Assembly: GCA_022828595.1 (NCBI GenBank)
Contig: JAKGHH010000003.1
Location: 59,943,759 to 60,007,758 of the forward strand
DNA from: Nelumbo lutea
Taxonomy: Eukaryota; Streptophyta; Magnoliopsida; Proteales; Nelumbonaceae
DNA: 64,000 nt
Direction of reading: 5' to 3'
Positions 49,201 through 59,590 of the stretch are shown here, piece by piece. The notes below the pieces were generated by a model that was not told where the DNA came from, made no database searches, and saw nothing but the letters and a program-made list of their open reading frames with translations. Every line of letters starts with the position of its first letter. The stretch's first letter is position 1. Position numbers and translations under genes: made by a program.

Positions 49201-50915
49201 CAAATCAATTACAAGCTGGTTCCTCCATCCGAAGGCTCACTGAAGTTGAACTTTGATGGAAGTAGCATGGGTAATCTAGGATTATTTGGAACAGGGGGTG
49301 CTTTGAGAAATGAGAAGGGAGATATTTTGTTGTTCTACTCAGGTCCCTTGGGAATTGGGGACTCCATCAGGGCAGAACTTTTAGCTACTGTTCAAGGGGT
49401 GCAATTTGCAAACCAGATGGGGGTACAACACCTAACAATCCGAGGGGGGTTCCAAAGTGATGGTGGGTTGGTTGAAAAATCTTGAAGAGGCTATGTGGCG
49501 TTACAAGAATGAAATGAAGAAATTTAGTTGGTTGACAAGGAATATGTTGGTCACTGTACAGTGGGTGGGGAGATCAACAAATACTTTGTCAGATGTGTTA
49601 GCTAAGCAAGGGGTAAATAGGGAAGAATTGTTTTGGGCTCAGTTGTGATTCTTGCTTTTCTTTCCTAGTTTACTTGTAAGATTCAAGGAGGGGTTGCAGC
49701 TCGCACTTCTCCTTGGGATGTTGTATGAACTCACTCTAAATCTGCTTCTGAATTAATAAATTTATCATCATTCATAAAAAAGCATAGCATAGGTAGAATT
49801 CCACCTATGCTTTACATCTAATATAAAATGCTTATATTTTAAACCACAATTTTTGCATAAATATTTAAATTCTTGTTTTCTTGCCTCTGAACTTTTTATA
49901 TATACAATTTCTAATTTTTGAAATATGATTTGAATTAATATTCAAGGCATCTTGAATATATAAATTTAAGATGTGACATGCACGTCTAATATTAAATAAT
50001 TTACCATTTAAGCATGGTTTTAATTGAGATTTTAAAATATTTATTGCAGAACCATTATTGCTAGCATTATCAAAACTAATAGAAAATAATTTGTTTTCTA
50101 TTCCATAAGCATGCAAAGTATTTAAAATACTTGCAGCAATAGCTGGGCCACTATGTAGCCATTCAAGCCTAGTAAAACTTAAAATTCTTTTATTCAAAAG
50201 CCAATTTTCATCAATGAAATGGCTGGTAACACAAATATAATTAATATTAAATTTGGATGTCCAAACATCTAAAGTAATTGCAACTTTAGAATTAAGATTT
50301 GCTAACAAAGAAATTAACTTTTGTTTATGAATAAAATTTTTTAAAGCATCAGTTCTTATAGTATTCCTAGAAACTTTTTTATATTGTGGGTTTACAAAAC
50401 TATGCAACCATTTTTCTAGCTTTGGATCTTCAATTAACATAAATGGTTGTTATGCTTTATAAAAAAAATGGTTATTATGCATGTACAATATACTTAGCAA
50501 GTTCTTGTCTCATTTTTTCTTGTGAATATCTAAAATGACCAAAACTAGTCTGCCTCCCAGTTTGTGTTTGGGCTGTTTCTCTCCCTTCATCTTCTTCTCG
50601 CTTGTGTGAGCAGATGTTTGCTTAAATGACTCGTACCACCCTTGCTACAATAACTAAAGTCTTTCCTACATTTTTGGCAAACGACCCTTTCCCCTTCCCC
50701 TCAATATCCTCTACTTTGAAAACTTTCCAAACCGGGCTACTCAGCTTAGAAGCCTTCCTTTTTCCCCTAGTATCACTACTACTAGGGGTGAAAGTTCCAC
50801 TTCCATCGACATCAAAAGCATCGGCATTAGTGCTAACACTAATACTATCGTGATGCGATTGAATGTCATCCATGGCGAACATGTTGGGGAATCGGTTTTG
50901 AGAAGGGCTGGCCAT
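46298..50915 (-). pseudogene. hAT transposase, split by a LINE
   Basis: From the N-terminus: a BED zinc-finger region (50915-50580, with SSPVWKVFKVEDIEGKGKGS), the central domain (50440-49865, with NSKVAITLDVWTSKFNINYI and FSISFDNASNNGSAINIL) and, beyond the nested LINE, the C-terminal part (47104-46298, with FKKYWENISPLYCLATIL and the dimerisation region YPVLAAMARDLLTPPMSTVP and SCFTAGTRVLDDKRS). A frame break lies in the BED region and another gap near 50460-50600. Conserved hAT motifs are otherwise recognisable. It is dead because of the insertion. Confidence 0.85.
47208..49785 (+). mobile_element. 5'-truncated LINE inside the hAT element
   Basis: The 10-bp target duplication AGCATAGGTA flanks it (47198-47207 and 49786-49795). 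It starts inside RT ([20 protein letters not shown]), continues through the YADD region (the YADD Tyr codon reads TAG at about 47577-47579, giving *ADDLMIF), a long open stretch 47595-49079 with thumb and zf-RVT (KEIWCKPVSQKIMAFCWKVF), and an RNase H-like domain (49156-49640, with KLNFDGSSMGNLGLFGTGGA). The short oligo-A end is near 49777. A 25-bp direct repeat (47422 and 47487) has replaced the RGLRQ motif. A few stops are present. Confidence 0.9.
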
Positions 50916-53583
50916 TTTTTTTTAATTCTAAAAAGATAAAAATTAATCTAATTCGACTTACCTAGATTGTCGGTTGAAAATCCCAACTTGATTTCAACGA
51001 TTGAAGCCTTTCAACGTCCAAGCCTCTCGAATTGAGATACTTGAGCTGGTTGAGCAAGCCTTCTTATTGAAAGTCGAAACTTTGATAAAGTTGAGACTTG
51101 AGAATTGGAGAATGCAGAATCAAACAATCAACTAATCAAAATTTCTCAGATTGCAGATAATTGAGAATGTACGAGTATGAGAGAGAGAGAATTAAGAGAA
51201 TTGTTGAATTGGTGCGATGAGAATGGTGGAGGATAGGGCTATTTATAGGAATTGAACATAATTCAATTGCCCAAAATACCCAAAAAACTATCTGTTATTT
51301 AGTTGTTGGGAGGGGTATTTTGGTCATTGTAAAGTTACTTATAACGTTACCCAAAATGCCCCCTAAACTAGTCGTTATATAGCTGTTGAGGGGGCATTTA
51401 TGTTATTTTTTCAATCCCCCATAAGCAAAATATAGAAATAACCTCATAATATGGCTATTTATAACTGTTGAGGGGGGGTGTATTTCTGTAAACCTCCCCA
51501 AAAGTTGAAGCTAGCCGTTGGGCCTCATTGGGAGGGGAGCCCAATGGCTATATTCCCGGGCGGGCCGAGCGTGGCCCGTTACAGGCCTGGCAAGCTGTGC
51601 TTCATGTTGTGCTGAGGGCTGGGTCGTGTTGGCACGCAGGCCGCGGACGACAGCAGCCGTGCTGTGTCGGCCCATGGGCCTTGAACACCCGGCCTAGCAC
51701 GACACGGACCTTCGTGTCGGGCCTGGCATGACCTGTTAGCCGTCGTGCCGTGCCGGGCCGGGCCGGTCCAAAATCGTGCCGAGCCATGCTGGGCCGTGGG
51801 CAGCCCGACCCGATTTACACCTCTAGCTGCTCCCTGGAAGGCCATCCATGATGTTCTCCCTACATTCCTAAATTTTATCTAGTATGACTTGTCCACTGGT
51901 AAATCAAATTTTGTGAAGATGTGTGGGATTTGGGATATTCCTTTGGGTGAAAAATTTCCTTCTCTTTATGACCTGTCCAGGTTTAAAAGTAAGTCTATTT
52001 CTGAGTTCCTAAGTCAACCAGTTCACCTTCCAGGGTTGAATTGGAACTTTGGATTTAACAGGAACCTTAGAGAGTCTGAACTTCTTGCAGTGTCCGAGCT
52101 GTTAGGATTGTTGAGTTCAGTTTATTTGGGGGAAGGGGGGTCAGATTCTAGAATTTGGGGTCCTAATGCCGAAGGGTCCTTTTCTTGTAAATCGTTTCTA
52201 CATTCGATGGTTGCCACACGATTTTCTTCTCATTTTCCAGTCAAAGAAATTTGGTGCCCTCCCATCCCCCCTAAAGTCAGTGCTTTTTGTTGGGAAGTTT
52301 CTCATGGTTGTATTGACACCTTTGATGTTCTTCAAAGAAAAAGGCCAAACTGGTGCTTGTCCCCTAACTGGTGTGTACTGTGTAAATTGACTGGTGAGAC
52401 TGTTTTCCACCTTCTTATATCTTGTCCTTTTGTCAGTTTTATTTGGAATTGGTTTACTTCCCTTTTTGGGTGCAGGTGGTCCTCTCCTGACAGGGTGGAA
52501 GGCTTATTCAGCCCTAATGGTATCAGTGGTATGACTAGGTGGGGAATGATTCTTTGGAAATGCACTAGAGCAGCAATACTTTGGACCATCTGGGAGGAAA
52601 GAAATGATAGGATATTTGAAAGTAAAGAAAAATGCAAGGATGCTTTACTTGAAACAATAATATTGAGGGTGGTTCATTGGGTAAAAACTTTGAAGCTGTT
52701 TTCAGCTTTTAAGGTTGAAGATTTTTTCAGGGTAAAAAGTTTGAAGCTTTCAAGGTAAAAAGTTTGGTCCTCACCCAACCCCTTTGAGTTGATCGAAAGT
52801 GGACCAGGTTGCACATTGGACTGCCAATTTCCCACATAGCTGTCTCTGTCTTGATTCTCCCGATCATAGTGTGATGTGTTGGTTTTATTCCCTCTTAAAG
52901 CTCTATTACTGCTCTTCTGTTTCTTCATTCAGTTTTTCCTATTCCCCGTCCCCTGTTGATTGCTATGGCTTCTCACTGATTTGAGTGATGGGCGACAAAT
53001 ATGCACACAGTAACATTTTGAGACCCATGTGATCCCTGTTAAAGTCTTTAAGAATCAAGATGGGCCCTGCTGATGAATGAAGAGGGAAACCATTAAAGGC
53101 AAAATCTAGGACACGATTTCTATTCAACCAGGAATGGGAGATAATGTTTGAAGGATTGATACAGGAGATTCTTGCTTTCTCAATTTCAGATCATAAACCA
53201 ATCTTATTAAGGGAGTTCATGAGGCTGAAGTGGCCCAAGCCTTTTAGATTTGAGAGTATGTGGATGGGGCATCCAAATTTTTTGGAGTTTGTGGAGTGGA
53301 GATGGAATTCATATGAGGTGGAGGGTTCAGCTAGGTACAATTTCATGAAGAAACTAAAGCTTCTAAAGAAAGATTTAAAGAGTTGGAGTGTCCGAATTTT
53401 TGGGAATGTTGAGAGGAGAAAGAAAGAGGCTATGGATAGAATGTCTAGGCTGGACAGGTTGGATGAGGACAATCTTTTTCAAGCGGGTAGGTTGGAGAGA
53501 GAGAGGCTGGAAGAGGAGCTGGAAAAGTTAATCCATTTTTGAGGAAATTTCATGGAGGCAAAAGGTGAGAATTCAATGGCTTT

Positions 53584-53948
53584 TGTAGAGAACACTGATG
53601 TGGGCCCCATGGCTGTGGTCCCCACTGTGTTCGTATGATAGCACATGTAACCTTTGTTAGTTATGTTAGTGTTAGTTGGTAGTTTTCTTAGACAGCTTGT
53701 TATTTCAGTTTATTATTTGTTTTATTTGCCATGTAAGCATTAAGGGCAATTCTGCCCTTTCCTACATTTAGTGAACATAACCTATAAATATTGAGAGAGT
53801 GGCGGCGGCAGATTCATTCGATCTGTCCCTCCTTCCAAAACCCTTGTGTACTTCTGCTTTCTTCCCCTTTCTTCTCCATCTTTCTTCTACTTTTCTCAAT
53901 CCAAAATCTTTTGGAATTCAAGACTGACTTTAGTCTTGATTGACTACT
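53584..53948 (+). repeat. 5' LTR of the copia element
   Basis: It starts TGTAGAGAACACTGATG and ends TTGACTACT. The TATA box TATAAATA is at 53783-53790. The ends do not have the canonical TG...CA; the inner match is TGTAG against CTACT. Confidence 0.9.
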
Positions 53949-54649
53949 TGGTATCAGAGCGTATTTAGGGTTTCTCATGTGAGTCTAGTCCAGCCGACCA
54001 CATGAGAACTGTCTAGGGCTGGAACCTTACAAAGGACTGTTCGTTGGATGATTCTTGGAGGTTACCAGAAAAGTTTAGCAGCTGTCCGAAGACTTGTAGA
54101 GGCTTGGAGAGTGTTTTGGTAATTAGGAAGAATCAGAGAAGGTTAGGGTTCAGGCCACGATTGAAAGTAGTGATCAAAGTTTTCTGGGTAAGTCTTTATT
54201 TTTCCCTTGAGATTGCTGTCAGTCAATATAGGTTGGACCTATCTAGGAGGAGTGGCCGAACTCTCCTATTTTTTTTCTCAGAGGTGATCAGTTTTTTTTT
54301 AGTGTTTGTCATTAACCCTACGACTAGACTTGACTGTGAATTCTTTTGGAAGGTGCAGCTGAGCACTGTTTATGTTCTCACAAAAGTTTTCCTAACCCTA
54401 CGATTAAAACCCTAATTCTGCTTCAGCATTACAGATTGCTTTCTAAGTGGTTTTCAGACCTGTTTTGGCTTCCGAGCCTGTTTTGGAGGTGAGAACTGTT
54501 ATCGGACTGCTTGTATTCTGATTGCCGATTGGTTTCAGATCAGATCTGAACTGATTTCATACAGATTTCTGATTGTGATCAGTTGTATTAGTGCTGTTTT
54601 CTATTGCAGTAACCCTAATAGTTCTTAACTATTGATTCTTAACCAAGAA

Positions 54650-55723
54650 TGGAGTTCAAAAATCAGGGAGGTGTTTTTGGGAACAACAGTTCTGATAGTA
54701 TGTCTGAGACTGCGTTTCAGATTACAACCGTGAGATTTGACAGATCCAATTACTTGGAATGGGCCCAATCAGCCATGATGGCTATTGGGAGATGTGAAAG
54801 AACCTTCCAAGGAGGACCCAATGTATACCAAGTGGGTTAAGGAGAACTACTTGGTTATGACATGGCTGTGCAACTCTATGCAGTCACATATCATCCGAAA
54901 TTACTTGTGAGCAAAGACCGCCACGAAGATATGGGATGTCATGAAAGAGACATACTCTCAACCCCTTAATGTTGCTAGAGCCTATGAACTGAAGTGTAAG
55001 GTGAATACCTTAAACAAGGAGAGAAACCGGTCTCTGTTTATTTCTCTAACTTGAAATCTCTGTGGCATGAAATGACCACTGGAGAATCTTGAGTGGGAAA
55101 GTCCAAAGGATGCACAAACCCATAGAAAGCAAGTCGAGACCAATAGGGTGTTTGAATTTCTGGCTGGCCTGAATTCAGATTATGACATTGTGAGACAACA
55201 AATACTGACAAGAGACAGTGTGACCCTATCTCAAGCCTACTCCCTGGGGCATAGTGAAGAGACCAGGAGAAAGGTTATGATGCAACATCAGCCCTTCCCC
55301 CCAGCCCTGGCAGCAGTTAAACCTAAGTTTGGGGGTGATACAGAAAGGGACATGAAGAAGGAAGACAAACGGGATCTAGTATGTGAACATTGCAAGAAAC
55401 CCAAGCATACGAAAGATACATGTTGGAAGCTGCACCCTCATTTAGTCCCAGCAAAACTGAGGAATAAAAGGGGTAATGCTCATATGGCTGTGAATACTAC
55501 TTCTACATCCTCGTCGGGCACAAAAGACACGCCCCTAGATACCTTAACTGCTGTTCGGGCTGCCCTAATACAGTTGGAAAAGGAGGTTGGGAATTCAGCT
55601 CAGTCATCTCAGTCACCATCAGCCCCTGCCACATCATCATTTGCTTATTCAGGTACTCGAGCCTCAGCTTACCATGCTTCATCTCCAGGTAACATTGAAC
55701 TTGCCATCACTGTTCACTACTAA
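54650..55723 (+). pseudogene. Copia gag
   Basis: The ATG at 54649 opens MEFKNQGGVFGNNSSDSMSE, followed by the gag N-terminal words RFDRSNYLEWAQSAMMAIGR. Frameshifts near 54800-55150 break it. From 55148 the frame is open again to the zinc knuckle CEHCKKPKHTKDTC (about 55381-55422) and a Ser-rich tail. The CCHC spacing is canonical. Confidence 0.85.
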
Positions 55724-57270
55724 TCACTTATCTTCTGGTAGAGATAAAGTATCCATTGCTGATGGCTCTCTTGTTCCCATTTCTGGCAAGGGTGATATCA
55801 AGTTATCTGATACTATCTCTTTATCCTTAGTCTTGCATGTTCCTAAACTTGATACTAATTTGCTTTTAGTCAGTAGTATTACAAAACATCAGAACTGTTC
55901 AGTAACCTTTTTCCCTGACCGGTGTTTTTCAGGACTTGGAGATGAGGAAGGTGATTGGGACTGGCCGTGAGACGAATGAGATCTATCTGCTTGGAGAGAG
56001 TTCTCATTGGAAAGAGCCTGTGGATAAGAAGTCTTTTGTTTCTCAGTTTGTGAGTCCGGTTATGCTCTGGCATAATCGGTTAGGTCATTTATCTTTTCGG
56101 TCTTCGAAGAGTCTGTTTCTTACTTTATTTGAGTCTGTTGAGATGTCAAATTTGAGATGTGAGAGTTGTGAGTTTACCAAACATTGTAGAACATCTTATT
56201 CCTTGAGTAATAAAAGAAGTGGTAATTCTTTTGATATTGTGCACACCAATGTTTGGGGGCCGTATCACATCCCTTCTATGGGTGGGTACAGATATTTTCT
56301 GTTGTTTGTTGATGACTATACCCGTTTTTCTTGGGTTTACCTTATGCGTTATCGAGATGAGGTTCCCACTCTGACCCAAAACTTTCATCGGATGATTTTA
56401 ACCCAGTTTGGGGTCAAAATCAAAGTCCTCCGATCTGATAATGCAAAAGAATACTTTGCCAAGCCACTGGCCTCTTATTTATTTGATCATGGGGTTATTC
56501 ACTAGAGCACTTGTCCTCATACACCACAGTAGAATGTGGTTGCCGAGAGGAAGAATATGCACATTATGGAGGTGGCTAGAAGCATTATGCTTACCTCCAA
56601 TGTGCCTATCCATTTCTGGGGTGATGCTATCCTCACGGTAGTGTATCTCATTAATCGGGTTCCTTCACGGGTTCTTGATATGAAGCCTCCATTTATCCTT
56701 CTATACCCAGACGATGAGTTGTTTACTGTTCCTCTTAAAACCTTTGGTTGTACCTGTTTTGTTTAGCTTCTTGGACCCCATCATTCCAAATTTGATCCTA
56801 AGGCCTCCAAATGCATTTTTCTTGGTTATGCACAAACTCAAAAGGGTTATTGCTTCTACGATCCTGTTTCAGGGAGGAGATTTGTCTCGATGGATGTCAC
56901 ATTCTTTGAGGAGGCACCCTATTATCATAGGGTTTCTCCTCAGGGGGAGAGTAGTGAGAATTTGTGTCTTTTTCCTCAGGGAGAGCACAGTGAGAGTGGG
57001 GTTAACTCATCTGAGGTTGTTCCTTTACCCATTCCATTGAGTGATGAAGGCTGTAACGGTGGGGGTTGTCAGAGGGATCAGGAGTTGAAAGTCTATCATA
57101 GGCGATGCAGGCAGGTTGATCTCGGTCATCAGCAGTCCAGGCCAACCCCAGTTCCTTCTGTGGATCCAGATCCAGGTACTACAGTCCCAAGGCCCACTGA
57201 GATACCTTCCACTGTTGCTACTTCCCCTCCTTCTGATGACCTTGACCTCCCTATTGCGGTCCGTAAAGGG
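55724..57270 (+). pseudogene. Copia protease remnant and integrase
   Basis: No intact protease D-S/T-G motif was located before the pre-integrase finger, only its downstream region (VPISGKGDIKL and LVLHVPKLDTNLLLVSSI). The finger reads LWHNRLGHLS and CESCEFTKH. The integrase core has HTNVWGPYHIPSMGG, LFVDDYTRFSWVY and LRSDNAKEYF, then AERKNMHIMEVARSIMLTSN with the catalytic Glu. The core is split by a TAG near 56503 and another near 56764. Confidence 0.8.
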
Positions 57271-57429
57271 AAATGACATTGCACCACATCCACAGTTCAC
57301 TGTATTTCCCAGTTTCTATCCTATGATCGCCTGTCTCCCTCTTACAGGTCCTTTCTCATTTCCATTGCTGATATTCCTATCCCCAGAACAGTCCAAGAAG
57401 CCTTATCAGTTCCAGAGTGGAAAGATGCA

Positions 57430-58092
57430 ATGAAAGTTGAATGGATGCCCTATTGAAAAATAATACTTGGGAGCTAGTTGACCTTCCCAAAGGAAAGAAA
57501 CCAGTTGGCCCTACCCAAAGGAAAGAAACCAGTTGGATGTAGATGGGTATTTACTGTGAAACATAATGCCGATGGCTCCATTGAAAGGTACAAAGCCCGA
57601 TTGGTTGCAAAAGGGTTTATTCAGACTTATGGTGTAGACTACTTGGAGACTTTTGACCCAGTAGACAAGATGACCACTATTCGAGTTCTATTAGCCCTTG
57701 CAGCAAGTTACTCTTAGCCTTTGTTCCAGATAGACGCTAAAAATGCCTTTCTGAATGGAGACTTACAGGAAGAGGTCTATATGCAGTTGCCCCCTGGATT
57801 CTATGATACAGAGACAGGTAAGAAGGTTTGCCGACTGAATAAGGCATTGTATGGATTAAAGCAGTCCCCTAGAGGTTGGTTTGATAGATTCAGACTAGCC
57901 CTTGTAAAATTCGGCTATGTACAGGCCCAGTCAGATCATACACTGTTCGTTAAAAGAGTGAACTCTTCTTTGACCTTGCTTGCTGTATATGTGGATGATA
58001 TTGTAGTGACAGGGAATAATAATAGTGAGATTGAGTCCCTCAAACAGCTCCTTCATCGAGAGTTTGAGGTGAAAGATCTTAGTGCGCTGTGA
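57430..58092 (+). pseudogene. Copia reverse transcriptase
   Basis: It shows [79 protein letters not shown] and the catalytic YVDDIVVTGNN (57988-58020). A tandem 23-bp duplication (57485 and 57516) near the start and stops at 57715 and 58090 break the frame. The YVDD box is intact. Confidence 0.85.
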
Positions 58093-58934
58093 TATTTTTT
58101 GGGTATTGAGGTTGCTAGATCTAAATAGGGGATCTTTATCTCTCAAAGGAAGTATATTCTAAATCTGTTGGCGGAAACTGGAAAGTTAGGTGTCAAACCT
58201 ACCGATACACCCATTGAACAGAATCACAAGATCAGTGCAGAGGGTGGAGAGCCTCTTGAAGACAAAGTTATGTTCCAACGGTTGGTTGGAAAGCTCCTAT
58301 ATCTCTGCCTCACACGGCCAGATATCAGTTATGCAATCAGTGTTGTCAACTAGTATATGCATTCCCCTAGAACTACTCATCTTCTTGCAGCTGAGAGAAT
58401 ATTAGCATACTTGAAGAGATGCCCAGGTAGAGGTATACTGTTCAAGAACAATAATCACATGAAGGTGGAGGTCTATACAGATGCTGATTGGGCTGGGAGT
58501 GCTGATGACAGGAGGTCTACCTCTGGATATTGTGCCCTTGTAGGAGGTAACCTTGTCTATTGGAGGAGTAAGAAACAAAGTGTTGTTTCTCGCTCCAGTG
58601 CCGAAGCTGAATACAAGTCAATGGCTAACGGAGTGGCTGAAATCACTACTTGAAGAGTTGGGTATTGATTATGAGAAGCCCTTTATGTTGTATTGTGATA
58701 ATCAGGCGGCTATTAATATAGCTCACAATCCGGTGCAGTATGACAGAACTTAACATATCGAACTTGATCGACATTTTGTCAAAGAAAGGGTCTCATCACA
58801 AGAAGTGTCTCCTGTATATCACCTCCAACATGCAGCTCGCAGATCTTCTTACCAAGGCTGTTCCAAGGAAGAAGTTAGAGGCAGACCTATTCAAGTTGGG
58901 AATGACAAATATCTATTCCCAACTTAAGGGGGAG
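58093..58934 (+). pseudogene. Copia RNase H and 3' coding end
   Basis: It includes LVGKLLYLCLTRPDISYAIS, YTDADWAGSADDRRSTSGYC, KKQSVVSRSSAEAEYKSMAN, then YCDNQAAINIAHNPV and TKAVPRKKLEADLFKLGM. The acidic residues of the RNase H site (DADW, EAEY and DNQAA) are present. Several stops and a frameshift near 58650 make it inactive. Confidence 0.85.
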
Positions 58935-59284
58935 TGTAGAGAACACTGATGTGGGCCCCGTGGCTGTGGTCCCCACTGTATTCGTATGACAGCACATGTA
59001 ACCTTTGTTAGTTGGTAGTTATCTTAGACAGCTTGTTATTTCAGTTTATTATTTGTTTTATTTGCCATGTAAGCATTAAGGGCAATTCTGCCCTTTCATG
59101 CATTTAGTGAACATAACCTATAAATATTGAGAGAGTGGCAGCGGCAGATTCATTCGATCTGTCCCTCCTTCCAATACCCTTGTGTACTTCTGCTTTCTTC
59201 TCCTTTCTTCTCCCTCTTTCTTCTACTTTTCTCAATCCGAAGTCTTTTGGAATTCAAGACTGACTGTAGTCTTGATCGACTACT
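58935..59284 (+). repeat. 3' LTR of the copia element
   Basis: 350 bp, nearly identical to the 5' LTR, with the TATA box at 59119-59126. The high LTR identity despite many coding stops suggests a fairly recent insertion of an already defective copy. Confidence 0.9.
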
Positions 59285-59590
59285 GCTTTAAAGAATGAGA
59301 CAGAAACACAGCTTTCTTCCAAGCCACGGTGAGAGGAAGGAGAAGAAGGAACACAATCTTCAGGCTGTGGAGGGGGAAAGAATTATTTATGATCAGAGAG
59401 ATTGCAGAAGAGATTAGAAGTTTTGTGGTGAGAGTTCAATGGCTTAAAGAATGAGATAGAAACACAGCTTTCTTCCAAGCCGTGGTGAGAGGAAGGAGAA
59501 GAAGGAACACAATCTTCAGGCTGGTGGAGGGGGAAAGAATTATTGATCAGAAGGAGATTGCATAAGAGATTAGAAGTTTTTATGAGAGCT
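59285..59590 (+). repeat. 156-bp tandem duplication in the LINE
   Basis: TTAAAGAATGAGACAGAAAC at 59288 and TTAAAGAATGAGATAGAAAC at 59444 start two copies that agree through ATTAGAAGTTTT. The word ATTCAATGGCTTT left of the copia insertion belongs to the first copy, so the copia landed inside a pre-existing duplication. Confidence 0.85.

Larger units (their letters stand above)
45702..51825 (-). mobile_element. hAT DNA transposon inserted in the LINE
   Basis: Perfect terminal inverted repeats TAGAGGTGTAAA and TTTACACCTCTA are flanked by a perfect 8-bp target duplication GCTGCTCC (45694-45701 and 51826-51833), the hAT hallmark. Subterminal regions are very rich in GGGCCGGGC words. The transposase is on the minus strand in three pieces. 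Without the nested LINE (47208-49785) the element is about 3.5 kb, a normal length. Confidence 0.95.
43610..52960 (+). mobile_element. L1-type LINE, rearranged and split by a hAT element
   Basis: The left part (43610-45701) has the end of ORF1 (43613-44350, Lys/Glu-rich), the start of the endonuclease (44374-45047, with ISWNVRGLGK, LIQESKLQEV and RDFNVVRF), an inverted copy of ORF1 sequence (45047-45376) and then an RT-tail piece (45440-45701, with HLVSWEKVRKLKDEGGLG). The right part (51834-52757) continues with LPTFLNFI-like words, zf-RVT (KEIWCPPIPPKVSAFCW, then HLLISCPF) and LWTIWEERNDRIFES. The join across the hAT element (HRANLAAP to WKAIHDV) is seamless. RT itself is missing. The outer ends are approximate. 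Confidence 0.8.
53584..59284 (+). mobile_element. Ty1/copia retrotransposon with both LTRs
   Basis: The 5-bp target duplication GCTTT stands on both sides (53579-53583 and 59285-59289). LTRs are 53584-53948 (365 bp) and 58935-59284 (350 bp). They differ mainly by a 15-bp unit (TTAGTTATGTTAGTG-like) in the 5' LTR and about a dozen substitutions. The primer site TGGTATCAGAGC (53949-53960) matches initiator Met tRNA, as usual for copia. The polypurine tract AAGGGGGAG (58926-58934) precedes the 3' LTR. The internal region has gag, integrase, RT and RNase H in copia order but carries many stops. Confidence 0.95.

Noticed and set aside
51528..51845. GC-rich open frames on both strands
   Set aside because: They are produced by the GGGCCGGGC-rich subterminal region of the hAT element, not by protein coding.
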